Notes under the pieces: generated by a model
What the model saw: the letters and a program-made list of their open reading frames with translations, nothing else
Databases searched by the model: none
Told to the model about the DNA's origin: nothing
Shown: positions 23,688 through 36,100 of the stretch, in pieces
Position numbering within the stretch: the stretch's first letter is position 1
Layout of the letters: the number at the start of each line of letters is the position of its first letter
Position numbers and translations under genes: made by a program
Origin: a virus
IMG/VR virus record: IMGVR_UViG_3300005265_000005
Location: 1 to 58,965 of that record
Reading direction: 5' to 3' (one strand)
Length of the DNA stretch: 58,965 nucleotides

Positions 23688-26624
23688 ATGAGTTTAGAAA
23701 GAAAACTAATCAGCTTTGACGGCGGAATGCGTGATGTTCCCGATACGAAACCGCTCAATTGTCCTGATAAAATCGTCAATTATGAGCAGTTACAAAAGGG
23801 TATACTGGAAAAACGCCGAGAGCCGATAACATTTGAAACTTCATTTGATAGTGCGGTTAGACAGACTTTTAATGTAGAGGGAATACCACCGGGAAATATA
23901 ATTGAATATGCACCCGAGCCTTTTTATCCTGCAAACTTACCTTCAGATATAGCAGAAGGATACGATTATTTAATTCCTGTTTATGGGTATACGGGAACTG
24001 ATTATAAATTATATTTATTTTATAAAAATGATTTAGGCTATTGGGTTCACAAAACCCCTGATGGTGATGATTTGTTAAAGGGTATTTACGATGATGGAGT
24101 AGTATTTACAAGTGATTCTAAACTTCGTTTTTCTTACGATAAAAATTTGCTTTACATAGTTGATGATGTTAATAATTTATTCTTTATTACAACCGACAAT
24201 AACGGTAATGTAGTAAGTGCAAAATGTGGTATTCCAGCACCGAAATCCATACCGATAATTACAGCAATGGATGGATGGGAAGACAAATATTTTGAGGAAG
24301 ATAATATAGGTGATAGTCTTGGCGATATAGGTTTAGTTAGAGTATTATACAGTTGTGCAACCAAAGAAGGATACAAAAGCAATCCTTCCCCTGCATCTGA
24401 ATTTACAGACTTTCAATGGATTAAATTAGATGCTGGCAGTCAAGATAGATGGCTAAAGAAATTCCAGGTAACTAATGTAAAAGTTCCTGATGGTATTAAC
24501 GATTATATCAAAGACGAATTAAAATACTTTGATTTCTATTTTGAAATATTTCTATATTCAGAAGGATTAGATACCAAAAATTTTGAATTTAGTTGTAGAA
24601 GAGATATATTTGATAAAAACGATGCAAACTCATATACAATAGCAATTCCTGCAAGTCCAGCCATTCTGGCAGATTGGGAAAACGATATAGCTCCAGTAGC
24701 AAAAGACTTAGTGGCTTTTGATGGTAAGGTGGTATTAGCACAAGTAAAAGACAAACTAAAATTTCCATTTGAATTTGACAATATATGGAGAATAAAATTG
24801 CTTAATCCAAACAATTTTACTTCTGTGGACGGTCCCGTGAGAATTAGATTATATGATAAAGATGCAACCCCAGACCACGATAACGGTATTTATCCTATTG
24901 AGAATTTTAATGTAAGTTATTATTGTAATGATACCAATATATTACATACATCAGAAATAAGAATTTATGATACAGACCTGACAACACCGATTATGGTAGA
25001 TTATATCTCTGGGATGTCCAAAACAACAGGAGACAATCAATATATTGATTTATTTATAGCAATACCACAATTACAGGCAAACCAATCTCATACATTATAT
25101 CTATGTTTTGATGGAGAAGGAGTCTCTACAGAATATAATACACTTGCGTATGGTAAATTTTACTCATCCCTTATTGATTTATGGAGTGACCAGAAAGTAT
25201 TCAAACCAAGAAAAGTTACAGATGAAAACTGTTTAATTTGTAGTCCGATGGATGAAAAAGACTGGGCAGAAGATGAAGTAGTTCCCAATAAAGCAAACAA
25301 ATATACCGATGGAGATAATTACGCAACAGCATTGATGCAATGGTCTACAAACAAAATAGCAATTTTAGGAATTACATCATCGGGTGACTTAAACGATTGG
25401 AACAGACGGCTTGGGGAAAGTTGTCTATTCATTAAAGCAGGACAAGAAAGTTCTGTTGTTTGGAAAATGGACGGAACTGAAGATTATCCAGAAGAAAGTA
25501 TTCCCGAAAAATTTTACATGCACGGATTTTTGGGTGCTTATACCCAATTTGATGAAAATGATGTTTTTTTTGGTATTTATGATAATAATTACGATAAATT
25601 TGTAAGATTATCTGCAGATTCTAATCATAAACTTATAGTTCAAGTAAATTGGGATGGTGTGTCGGGGAATACATTAGATTTTGATACAGGCATTACTTTG
25701 CCAGGGGGAACACACTATAAAATATTTTTTATGGGATTATCGGTAAATTTTGATAGTATGAAAGTATTTGTAAAATATAGATATTTTTATTATGATAGCA
25801 TTTCAGGCAATTATTCATTAATTGATACTTCAATTGCAGAAATTGACATATCAACAGCAGAAAAAGTCGAGGCGTCTAAATCTATTGTGGTAATGTCTGG
25901 AATGACTGGTAATCATATACAAAAATGCGACCAATTTGTTTATAAAAAAAATGATTATCTTAATAACGATGATACCTGGAAAAATATAGCCAATTTTATG
26001 CCAGCATTTGATAATATGATTGGATACAAATATTCAGATAATTCTCATAATAACAACATAACATTTGAAAAAGTAGATAACTCATTAAAAGCAAAGAACA
26101 TATTACGATGGTCTAAAAAGGGGGGATTTGCATTTCCAGATACTTATTATAAATCAGGAATACCATCACCGATTGTAAGGATAGTTAGGTCTTTATCAAC
26201 GCTTGCCTTACAATCCCAGAATATTATCAAGATATATTTACGCAATGGACTTTATAAGTTTATAGCAAGTGGAGACCCTTCTACTTGGGCAAATTTATCT
26301 AATAATCTAATTCAACAAAATCCACGATTGGGACTATTACAATCTGATGCTTTAGCAATAACCCCATTTGGAGAATTCCATCTTTCAGAAACAGGCATAG
26401 TTCAGTGGTTGGGAGATACCTTAAAAATTGTAACAAATATTAGAGATGAAAGCGGAGAATACCCCATTATAAATATTCCGTTAGATAAAGTATATATAAT
26501 GTTTTATTGCCCACTGCGGAATCAATTGTTCATTCAAGAAAAATACGAGGAAAAATTCCTTGTTACTGAGACTGGTAAATATATTGTTACAGAAGACGGC
26601 AAAAAGATTGCCTTACAATTATAG
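23688..26624 (+). CDS. Large tail protein (tail nozzle/stabilisation-like, 978 aa)
   Basis: It opens with MSLERKLISFDGGMRDVPD, like podoviral tail-tubular B/stabilisation proteins that start by describing the genome-exit nozzle. Repeated beta-propeller-like strands occupy residues ~60-330 and ~820-950. The middle (~370-480, SVDGPVRIRLYDKD...SHTLYLCFDGEG) resembles DUF2341, a carbohydrate-binding-like beta sandwich. The C-terminus ends in TETGKYIVTEDGKK. Likely a tail component with an inserted receptor-binding module. Confidence 0.65.
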   Translation: MSLERKLISFDGGMRDVPDTKPLNCPDKIVNYEQLQKGILEKRREPITFETSFDSAVRQTFNVEGIPPGNIIEYAPEPFYPANLPSDIAEGYDYLIPVYGYTGTDYKLYLFYKNDLGYWVHKTPDGDDLLKGIYDDGVVFTSDSKLRFSYDKNLLYIVDDVNNLFFITTDNNGNVVSAKCGIPAPKSIPIITAMDGWEDKYFEEDNIGDSLGDIGLVRVLYSCATKEGYKSNPSPASEFTDFQWIKLDAGSQDRWLKKFQVTNVKVPDGINDYIKDELKYFDFYFEIFLYSEGLDTKNFEFSCRRDIFDKNDANSYTIAIPASPAILADWENDIAPVAKDLVAFDGKVVLAQVKDKLKFPFEFDNIWRIKLLNPNNFTSVDGPVRIRLYDKDATPDHDNGIYPIENFNVSYYCNDTNILHTSEIRIYDTDLTTPIMVDYISGMSKTTGDNQYIDLFIAIPQLQANQSHTLYLCFDGEGVSTEYNTLAYGKFYSSLIDLWSDQKVFKPRKVTDENCLICSPMDEKDWAEDEVVPNKANKYTDGDNYATALMQWSTNKIAILGITSSGDLNDWNRRLGESCLFIKAGQESSVVWKMDGTEDYPEESIPEKFYMHGFLGAYTQFDENDVFFGIYDNNYDKFVRLSADSNHKLIVQVNWDGVSGNTLDFDTGITLPGGTHYKIFFMGLSVNFDSMKVFVKYRYFYYDSISGNYSLIDTSIAEIDISTAEKVEASKSIVVMSGMTGNHIQKCDQFVYKKNDYLNNDDTWKNIANFMPAFDNMIGYKYSDNSHNNNITFEKVDNSLKAKNILRWSKKGGFAFPDTYYKSGIPSPIVRIVRSLSTLALQSQNIIKIYLRNGLYKFIASGDPSTWANLSNNLIQQNPRLGLLQSDALAITPFGEFHLSETGIVQWLGDTLKIVTNIRDESGEYPIINIPLDKVYIMFYCPLRNQLFIQEKYEEKFLVTETGKYIVTEDGKKIALQL

Positions 26625-26632
26625 GAAGGATT

Positions 26633-27907
26633 ATGAAAAAAATAATATCAATTTTACTTATTTCATTTTTACTAATCTTTTTTATAGCACGAGAAAAACA
26701 GACCGATTATTTATTTGCTGCTGATACAACAATTACAATAATGGAATTACAAGAATTAGAAACTATGGACACTAATGATTATCTAATTGTAGTTGATACA
26801 TCTGCTAATATTACCAAAAGAATATCGGCAAACGGTGCGGTGGTAGTATTTTTAAAAGGCAAGACTGTTGATAGTTTAAATATTGTAGAATTAGTTATTG
26901 ATACTTTATCTGGATGGGCAACTTCACCAATTACGGTTCTTGATACTTTGAATGTAACAGGTCAAGTTAATGCAACTTATTTAAAAGGTGATAGCACATA
27001 TACGCCGATTATTGTCATTGATACAATAAAAAGCAATGCAAAAATTACTGGACATTTAGATATTCCTACAGATAGTTTAAAAATTAACGGTATAAATATA
27101 ACCAAAACAGCAACAGAAATAAATAATACTGTTGATAGTATATCTGTTCTTTCTGCAAGGTCATTATCAAACAAAGACACAATAGACACATATATTGACG
27201 GAATAACTTATTCAAAAGATTTATATAATACGGGTGTTACGGCTAATGAATTTGATGTTTTAGATGGTATTACCGCAAAAACGGGTGAATTAAATATTTT
27301 AGATGGAACTACAGCGGTTACAGCAGACCTTGATAAAATGCACAATGTAACTTCAACGGCAGACGAATTAAACAAACTTGATGGAACTACGGCAATCACA
27401 ACAGATTTTGACAAGTTACATAATATAACTGCAACTGCATCAGAAATAAATAAATGTGATGGTATATCTGCAACTGCATATCAAACCGTTATGGAAATGG
27501 TAACTTTTAAAGAAAGCAATGGAGCAGGAACTTATACTGGAACAATTACCGTTCCTGCACATTCAATTGTTTTGGATGTTGTTTGGAAAAATGTTAAATT
27601 ATGGACTGCTTCAACTTCAGCGACTTTGAATGTAGGAGATGCTGATGATACAGATGGTTATTTTGCGAGTGTAGATTTAAAAACAGAACCTGCAGAGGCT
27701 ACTTCCACAAGTCCAGTAAGTTGGTCATCTTTTCAATCGGATGCAGGCGGAAAAGCAGGTGCTTATGCGGGCTTACAAAAATATTCTACATCTGCACAAA
27801 CAATAACAGCAACCGTAGTAACTGTTGGAAGCACAGGGGAAGTTGGAGAGTCCTATTTATTTGTAATATATTCTACACCAACAGCGGTAGAGGCTACAAA
27901 AGAATAA
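26633..27907 (+). CDS. Fibre-like repeat protein with N-terminal signal peptide (424 aa)
   Basis: MKKIISILLISFLLIFFIA is a typical Sec signal or anchor. Residues ~210-290 carry tandem ~19-residue repeats of the type TADELNKLDGTTAITTDFDKLHN, as in tail fibres. The C-terminus (NGAGTYTGTITVPAHSIVLDV..., SWSSFQSDAGG) is a beta-rich knob-like domain. A signal peptide on a fibre protein encoded within the tail region is odd, because virion proteins normally assemble in the cytoplasm. Confidence 0.72.
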   Translation: MKKIISILLISFLLIFFIAREKQTDYLFAADTTITIMELQELETMDTNDYLIVVDTSANITKRISANGAVVVFLKGKTVDSLNIVELVIDTLSGWATSPITVLDTLNVTGQVNATYLKGDSTYTPIIVIDTIKSNAKITGHLDIPTDSLKINGINITKTATEINNTVDSISVLSARSLSNKDTIDTYIDGITYSKDLYNTGVTANEFDVLDGITAKTGELNILDGTTAVTADLDKMHNVTSTADELNKLDGTTAITTDFDKLHNITATASEINKCDGISATAYQTVMEMVTFKESNGAGTYTGTITVPAHSIVLDVVWKNVKLWTASTSATLNVGDADDTDGYFASVDLKTEPAEATSTSPVSWSSFQSDAGGKAGAYAGLQKYSTSAQTITATVVTVGSTGEVGESYLFVIYSTPTAVEATKE

Positions 27908-27910
27908 ATT

Positions 27911-28393
27911 ATGGCAAAGAAAACATATGTCCTTGACTTATCATCAATGAAATGGGTCAAATTTTCGGGTTTGGATATTATTTCAAATTGTATATTATCG
28001 GGTGGAACGACGGTTAAAAATGTAAATTTGTTTTTAGATAGTCAGGGTAACACAAAAAAGTATCCTGATGATGAGAATGCGGAGAGAACTTCTGAATATA
28101 CAAGTATTGAAAAAAAGATAGAAACCTACTATTCGACCTTCAGAAACATCAGCATAGACCACATTGATAAGTTGGAAGACGGCAACACCGCAACTGTTAC
28201 AGCAACTATCAAAAACAAAACGAGAAATTTTGACAAAGTGAACAACATAACAGTAACGGCTAATGATAATGTAAATAAAAGACACGGGTTAAAAATGGGA
28301 AGTTACGGTGAAGTCATAGATATTAAATTAGAAAATTTTGATAAAGTTAGAAATGTATTATTGACATTAAATAGTCACAAAACAAGGAAATAG
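27911..28393 (+). CDS. Hypothetical structural-region protein (160 aa)
   Basis: ATTATG spacing from the previous stop is two bases. The C-terminal half contains a repeated pattern (RNISIDHIDKLED..., NFDKVNNITVTANDN..., NFDKVRNVLLTLN), three related ~35-residue beta units. No known family recognised. Confidence 0.65.
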   Translation: MAKKTYVLDLSSMKWVKFSGLDIISNCILSGGTTVKNVNLFLDSQGNTKKYPDDENAERTSEYTSIEKKIETYYSTFRNISIDHIDKLEDGNTATVTATIKNKTRNFDKVNNITVTANDNVNKRHGLKMGSYGEVIDIKLENFDKVRNVLLTLNSHKTRK

Positions 28394-28394
28394 T

Positions 28395-29195
28395 ATGTCA
28401 ACAATAGATGCACAGCGAAGGTATTTAGAAAGATTAAAAAAGCGAAGGGCAGACCCATTTTATCAACAACAGGCAGAGTGGCTTGTTAGACGGCAAGCAC
28501 CTGAATTTAGAGAAATGGGTCAGCAATACAGAGAATATTTAGAAAGAGAAGGAGCATCAGAATCAGCAAAAGCACAAGCACTTATTGGACAACAGCAAAA
28601 ATGGGCTGAAATAGTATCGGGAGCAGTAGAACCAGCAAGACTAAAAGAAGAGCAAAGACGCAAGGCTTTAGAGGAACGGATAGAAGAGGGCGAATATAGA
28701 ATTGACTTAATGGAAGAACAAGAAAAAGAACAGGAAGAGGCAAGGAAAAGAAACTTTTGGAAAAATTTATTAAAAGGCATAGGCACAGTAGCGGGAGTTG
28801 GTGCATCACTTGCAATTCCTGGGCTGGGTGCAGGAATGGGTGCAGCGATAGGTGAACTTACGGGCAGTGTTGCAGGCGAGATAGGATATGGAGAAAAATA
28901 CTTTGAACCAGCGGGCATTATTCAAGGTCTTAGTGATGTTGCGATGGAAGTTGCTACGGAAACAGATTTGAAATCAGAAGAAAAGAGAGCAACTTTTTTA
29001 AGTCAATTAAGTTCTTCTTCTTCATTTATAACGGAAGCAAAAAATTGGAATCCTGTGCAATTACTTGCTTTTGAAAATGATGTTACCAATTTACCGTATT
29101 CTGACTTAGTAAAAAAATATGGTATGTATATTCAAAAAGATATTGCTCCGATTATGGAAGGTATCTCTCAAACAATACCACGAGGAATTTATTAA
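28395..29195 (+). CDS. Putative internal virion/ejection protein with Gly-rich membrane segment
   Basis: The N-terminal 120 residues are a charged coiled coil (RRYLERLKKRRADPFYQQQ..., EEQEKEQEEARKRN). A Gly/Ala hydrophobic stretch follows (residues ~135-165, GTVAGVGASLAIPGLGAGMG), able to insert into a membrane. Such proteins are ejected with podoviral DNA to build a channel across the envelope. Position before two further coiled-coil proteins supports this. Confidence 0.6.
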   Translation: MSTIDAQRRYLERLKKRRADPFYQQQAEWLVRRQAPEFREMGQQYREYLEREGASESAKAQALIGQQQKWAEIVSGAVEPARLKEEQRRKALEERIEEGEYRIDLMEEQEKEQEEARKRNFWKNLLKGIGTVAGVGASLAIPGLGAGMGAAIGELTGSVAGEIGYGEKYFEPAGIIQGLSDVAMEVATETDLKSEEKRATFLSQLSSSSSFITEAKNWNPVQLLAFENDVTNLPYSDLVKKYGMYIQKDIAPIMEGISQTIPRGIY

Positions 29196-29209
29196 AGGGG
29201 GCAATTATT

Positions 29210-30196
29210 ATGGCTGATACAATAGCTGGAACAATTAGGGAATGGGAATTAAGACGAAAGGAAAGACGAAAACAGCAATATGCACCCTATTTTAAAGGCA
29301 TACAGATGTTAATTGAGGGAGAGAAAAAGAAAAAGCAGGATTTGGCAACCTATAATGCTATAAATGAACAAATAAAATTGTGGTATCCCGACTGGATACC
29401 GCCTATGACTTTTGAAGAAGCAAGTAAAATTGGAATGAATCTTTATCAACAGAAAGTAAAAGCATACCAAGAAGCAGAACAATTAAAAACAGAAGCAGAA
29501 TCTTTGGGAATTCCAACAGAAACAATTACAGCAGAAGGAGTTTCAGAACAAGTTCCATTCGGAGAATTAGCATTACAAATTAAACAAAAACCAGCAGAAT
29601 TAAAAGCTGTTGAAAAAGAAAAAATCATTGAAGAAAAGAATAAATTTGTTAAAGATGTAAGAGCAAAAAAATATACGATAGATGAGATTTGGGATAAAGG
29701 AAAACAATTAGGATTAACAACGGATTATATTAAACAACTTTCAACCGATGCTATAGATTACACAGATGAGAAGGAAAAAGAAAAGGAAGAAAAAGAAAAA
29801 ATAACGCAAGCAGAGAGAACAAGAAAAAAAACAGATTTAAAATCATATCTTAATTTATTGGATAAGGACAGGAAAGTAATAACCCACAATCTAATTGAAG
29901 ATTATTTAGAAATGGTAGATAAAAATCCTGATTTATATCCCAATCTTAAAAAAATGATAAATGACTTTGTTCAAAAGGTTGATTTGCCCCCACTAACAGA
30001 TTTACAAGCAATTGCACAACAGATTAAAGAAAGAACGGGAGAAACGACAACATTTATGTTGGCAGATACAGAAGCGGCAAGAAGGCAGAAAATATTTAAA
30101 GCAATAGAAGGTTATTTAGATAAAATTTATGGAAAACAATTAGAACCCAGAGATTATTTTGAAGGTTTAGAAACTGAAGATTGGTGGAATCAATGA
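29210..30196 (+). CDS. Coiled-coil internal virion protein candidate (328 aa)
   Basis: Almost entirely helical with long Lys/Glu/Gln coiled-coil segments (EWELRRKERRKQQY, AYQEAEQLKTEAESLG, EKEKEEKEKITQAERTRKK). AAGGGGGC precedes the ATG. Its TGA overlaps the ATG of the giant protein (ATGA), implying stoichiometric coupling to it. Confidence 0.58.
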   Translation: MADTIAGTIREWELRRKERRKQQYAPYFKGIQMLIEGEKKKKQDLATYNAINEQIKLWYPDWIPPMTFEEASKIGMNLYQQKVKAYQEAEQLKTEAESLGIPTETITAEGVSEQVPFGELALQIKQKPAELKAVEKEKIIEEKNKFVKDVRAKKYTIDEIWDKGKQLGLTTDYIKQLSTDAIDYTDEKEKEKEEKEKITQAERTRKKTDLKSYLNLLDKDRKVITHNLIEDYLEMVDKNPDLYPNLKKMINDFVQKVDLPPLTDLQAIAQQIKERTGETTTFMLADTEAARRQKIFKAIEGYLDKIYGKQLEPRDYFEGLETEDWWNQ

Positions 30197-33100
30197 GATG
30201 GCAAGAAGTAATTAAAGACCCACGATATATTAATGCTTTACCAGAGCAACAAAAACTAATAAAGCAAGATTGGTTTAAGAAAAATATAGAAACCGACCCA
30301 AGATATAAACCAGAATTAAGAGATAAATTATGGTATAGAGTATTTAATGAACCAGAAATAAGATCTGATGTTACCATAGCAAAATCTGAATTGGCAAAAC
30401 TACCTTTAAAATCATTAGAAATAAGTCATCCAAAGCCAGGAGTAATACATAAAGAAGAATTAACTCCATATGAAATCAAACAAAGACAAGGAGAAAATCA
30501 AAAATTATTAAATGAATGGTATGAAAAATATGGCAAAGCATTAACAAAAGAAGAATTAGCAAATATGGGTATTGAGATAACAAAACAAGTTGTAAACTCT
30601 TACAAACCAATGAAAACGGGAGAAAAATTAACAAAACTGCCAGAACATAAAATAGGATTATATCAAGCTCCGCCAGAACCAAAACCAACAATATTCCAAA
30701 AAATAATTAAACCTTTTATAAAAAAACCAAAAGAAATAAGACAAAGAACATCTAATATTTATAGCATTAAAAAGATGCTTGATAAGGAATACTATAAATC
30801 ATTGGCAAAGCAATTAAAAGTTGATGAAGATTATGTAAAAGAAAATATTGGAAGTCTTTCAAGGCAATTTCAAATACCTGTTGAATCATTAAGTTATGAA
30901 CAAATAGAAAAAAATTATGACTTAATTACACAACAACTTAATCTTCGCAATATGCCTACTAATAAAGAAATGATAGGCATAATGTTTAAAGCAGGTATTA
31001 CTGCTGGTTTAATTACCAACCCTTTAGCAACCCTATTAAGTGTTAGTGAATTTATGGCTCTATCAGAAGCCGAAAGCTTTATTATATCAAAAATAAAGAA
31101 AGAACCCTATAAAATATTACAAATGAAAGGATTGTCAGAATTATTACCCAAAGAGGCAACCCAAGTAACAAAAGATGTAGTTGATATTATAGATATTTTA
31201 TGGAAAGCAAAAGCAATAAGAACAGCATACAAAAAAGCACCAGAATTAATTGAAAAATTTACTAAAGACATAACAATAAAATATAATTTTCCCCGAAAGA
31301 TATATATTGAACCAAATAAAATTCGTTCAATGTTTATTAGGGGTAAAAAAATTAGTCCACAAGAAGCAAGTTTAGTAAAAGAATTAGGATTAACAAGTAA
31401 AGAATATAAACTTGCCCTAAAACAAGGAATATCAATTGAAGTTCCTATTGAAAAAGTTGTCAAAATAGCTGACAAACCATATTGGGCTAAAGTCAAAAGT
31501 TTATTTAATGTAAAACCTAAAACAGAAACTAAAATATTTAGACCTGAAAAAGTAGTTGCATATCCTAAAGCAAGATTACCAGAAAAAGCAATTTCAATAG
31601 AAAAAGAACCAACTCCATTTGCAGAAAAACCCACATTAGAAGCAGGAGTAGAATTAAAGCCAAAATTAAAGGGAACAGAACTAACAAACAAATTCAAAGC
31701 AATTTCAACCCGATTAAGAGTATTAGATAACATAATAAAGCAAGGGAATATATCAAAAGCACAAGGAATATTAGACAGATACCACACAGCCAAAGCAGAC
31801 GGATATTTTGATGATTTACCAGAAGACAAAATAAAAGAAATAGAAAACAAAGTTTCAGTATTAGAAAATAAATTAGGCAAGAAATTAGAGCCTACAGCGA
31901 AAGAAGGAATTGGCAAAATTCCACAAACAGAAGCAGAATTAATAAAAAAAGGATATAAACTTTATACTGAATACGATGTGGGAAAAGGACATTACAAAAT
32001 ATATAAAAAAGGACATATTTTTGCGACAGTAAATCCTGAAGACCAAATTGGTGCAATAAAAAAGAAAGCAATTGAATCTATAGATAAAGCCAAAGAATCT
32101 TTTATAAATAAATTTAGGGGTTCACACTTACAAGATGAATTTATTAATTCAATCGTAAACAATTATACAGATATAAGAGAAATAGGAACGAAAAAACAAG
32201 CATTAAGAGAAATTGAAAATCAGATTGATTGGTTTATATATGAATCTACCAAATATGCAACTAAAAAACCAGAAGGAACACCTGAAAACTATAGTTGGTT
32301 TACAGAAAAAGGAGATATACCAAAAATTTTTGATTCAGCAAAAGATGCTGCTGCTATTAGTTTTAAACAAGGATTAATAAAAAGGGTTCAAGAAACATTT
32401 GACAAATATTTTAAAGAACCAAAATTAGAGACTACAGCGAAAGAAAAGATTGAGCCTACTACTATCACCACCGAAGAGGTAAAAGTTGCACCACGACCAG
32501 AACGGGTAGATTTAAAAGCCGACTTAGACAAAAGAATGGATAGTATAGTTGCCAAATTAGACGAAAAGAGCGGAGAATTTAATTTATCCGAAGCCAAGAA
32601 AGAAATAACAGATTTAGAAACGAATAAAGCAAAATTAACAGAAGGATTAAGCGAAACAGATAAAGCGGGAATAGATAGATTTATAGAAGATGCGAAAGCA
32701 GAATGGAGTAAAACCAAAGAAGCAGAAATTGAAAAGCCGAAACTTAAAACTGATATGGATAAGGCAGTTGCGGAAACAGAAAAAATATTTGATAAAATAA
32801 ACAAAGAATATTATATGCCTGCGGGAGAACTATCGGCAGGAACAGAACATGTTAGAGAAACCAAAATTAAAACAGCAATTACAAGGATAGCCAAAAAATA
32901 TAAAGTTGATAGAGACGAATTAGAGAATAAAGTATTATGGAAATATGCTGGGAAAAGACTTGAAAAAGAAAGAAAACCGATGACTGAAGCAGAGTTAAAA
33001 GAAAGGGGAATAGAACTGAAGCCTTCCGTTAAAAAAGAAGTAGAAAATAAAAATATAATATTAAAACCAGATAATACTCCATATGCATCATTGAAAGATG

Positions 33101-36100
33101 CCAATGTTAAAAGAAAAGAATTAGCAGATTTGACTGGTGATATATATATAATAATTAAATACAAAAACGGATTTGCAATTAAACATCGTCCAAGAGATAT
33201 AAATTGGGAAAAAGGTTTTAACAAATACTATAAGAAGGACGAATTTCCAGAAGATAAAGAACTTTGGGAAGACTTCAAACAATTTTCAAAAGAAGAATAT
33301 AAGAAAAATCCTTATATAGATGAACATTATGAAGTTTGGTTAAGGACAAGTGAGTTGGTAAGAAAAAAAGATTTGGAAGAATATGTAAAGCCTGCTATCA
33401 AAAAAGAGGAAACAGAAAAAGAAGTATGGAAAATAACAAGAGATGAGTATATTGAAAAAAGATACAAACCAAAATTAAAATCGGCAATAGCGGGGAGTAG
33501 AACTCAATTAGGTAAACTTCACAAATATGAAGTAGAAAAAGCACTCAAAGAAGGTAAAGAGGTTTATAAGGGCTGGGAAAAGGATTACCCTGACTTAGCC
33601 GAGAAGTATAAAGCAAAAGAGAAACCATCCGTTGCACCGAAGGAAATCCCCAAAGAATTAGAGCCATTGACAAAAGAGGCAAGAAAGTATAAGAGTGCAG
33701 AGGAATGGAAAAGGGCATTTTATAATAAACTTGAAGAAAACAAAATGTCAATTCAGGGATGGGATTGGAATAAACCAACGGGTGTTATAAGATATTTAGT
33801 TGGCTTTCCATTTGAAAAGGGAGCTATAAAAACTAAGTATGAAGTTACAATTGATAAACCTGTAAGCCAAAAAAGTTTTAAATTATCAATAAGAAAAAAA
33901 GGAAAGTTTTTGTCTGATTTTGATTTGAAAAATATAAACTTGGATTTAAAAGATTATTTTGACAAACAACTTTTTGAAGGAAAGGAAGCTGTTTATTCAA
34001 GTTTAGAAGGTGCTTTAAATAAAGTTAAAAAAATATTTCCCTCAGCAAAAGAAAAACCATTAGAACTTTTTAACATTACAAATCCCACCGACTTCTACAA
34101 CCAAGCAATTAAGGAAGCAAAGCCAGAAAAAGTTGTTGAGAAACCGAAGTCAGAGGTTGCACCAAAGGAAATAGCGGAAGGATTAGAGACATTAAAAGAA
34201 GAGGCAAAGAAATATAAAACTGCAGATGAATTTGTAGAAGCACAAGCAATTAAAAAGAAACTTATTTCACAGGGAATAAAAGTTAATTCAGATGATACGG
34301 TTACACTTTACCACGCAACATCGCCAGAAAATATGGCAAAGATAAATAAGGAAGGACTATTTCGTGGCAGAGGAACTGCAACTGGTGGTATGACAGGATT
34401 AGATTTGAAACCTTCTGTATTTTTAGGAACAAGCAAAAAATGGGTTAAAGATACTTGGGGTGTTGGTAAAGAAATTATGGAAATCAAAGTTCCAGTTAAA
34501 GATATAAGACAACCAGCACAAAACACATTAGAGGTTTATATTGAGGGCAATTTAAAGCGTGATAAAGATGGAATTTGGAGACCAACGCAAAAACCAAGAA
34601 GCACATTTTACGATAGACTTGCTAAAAGAGATGTAAATCAGCAACAACTCAAAGACATTTGGCAACAGGCACAGAAAGAAAAACCAAAAGAAGTTGCCGT
34701 AAAACCAAAACTGGAGATTACACCAAAAGAAATAATAAAAGAGCCAGAAACCGAGCCAAAAGAAACCCTGAAAGGAACTCCAAAGGAATTAGAGGCATTA
34801 AAAGAAAAAGCAAAGAAGGTAAATGAGATAAATTTTAGCAGATTTGTAAAAACTTATGAATTTCAAAAAAGAATGAAATCCGCACAAGATTTACAAAAGG
34901 AAGCAAAAGGATGGACGCCAGGCGGAAGGATTACAATAAATTCCGATGGTAGCATAACTGTTTATCACGGAACAAGTATAGCAAGTGCGGATAATATATT
35001 AAAAACAGGAAAAATTGCAGGTTATATTACTTTTTCTCATTCAAAAACAAGAACATTACAGGGAGATGAAGGGGCTGAATGGTATGCAAAAGTTAAAAGA
35101 AAAAATGGTAAAGTTATAAAATTGTCAGTTGACCCAAGAGATGTTTCAATAAACGGAGCTGGTGAAATTGATGTTGAAGATGGACTAATCAGACAACCAA
35201 ACGGAATATGGACATCACCAAAAAGAAAAAATATATCCAATATTCTTAAAACAGAAAAAGACATAAAATCTTTCTGGCAACAAGCACAGAAAGAAAAACC
35301 AAAAGAAATACCGAAAGAATTAGAATTAGAAAATGATATTGAAAAAGCAATTGATAGAATTGAAGAATTAGATATTAGGAAAAAGAAATATCAAGACGAA
35401 GTGGACAGAATACAGAAGATTCAACCAGTTGGTCAACCATATCCATCTTTTGAAAAAGCGTTAGACAATGCAATTAAAATATCAAAACAACAATCAGATA
35501 TATGGAATAAGATAAGAAATAGGGTTGTTAAGGGAACAGGCAGAACATTATGGCAAATTGCAATTCAACAGAAATTACCGGTTAATAAATATGGCACTGA
35601 AAAGCATTTAGATTTTGGTGGCAAAGAGATTAGAAAAGCAATTAAATCCTTCTGGCAACAGACACAGAAAGAAAAACCAATTGGCAAGGTTGGAGAAATA
35701 ACTGACTACGAAAAACTATCAAAATTAGGTAAGCAAGTTTACAGATTGGCAGTTTTATCAAAAACGGGTGGAGAATTTATAAATAATTTAAAAGCAAAAA
35801 AAATAGCGATAGAGACTGCAAAAAAAGAAGTAGGCACTAAAAGTTTAGGAACTTGGCAAGAAAAAATAAAAAAAATAGAGTTAGCAAAAGCACATAAAAT
35901 TACAAAAGCAAAGGAAGAAATAGAAGTAGAGAAAAGAGGAAAATATAAAGATGTTACAGAAAAAATTCTGGGGGAAAAAACAAAAATTTACTCTTTATCA
36001 GAAGCACACGACATAATAGCAAGGCATAACGCACAACTCCGAAAAGGTCAAACGCCTGCATTATCTAACGAGCAAGTAGAGAACATACTAATAAATGCCT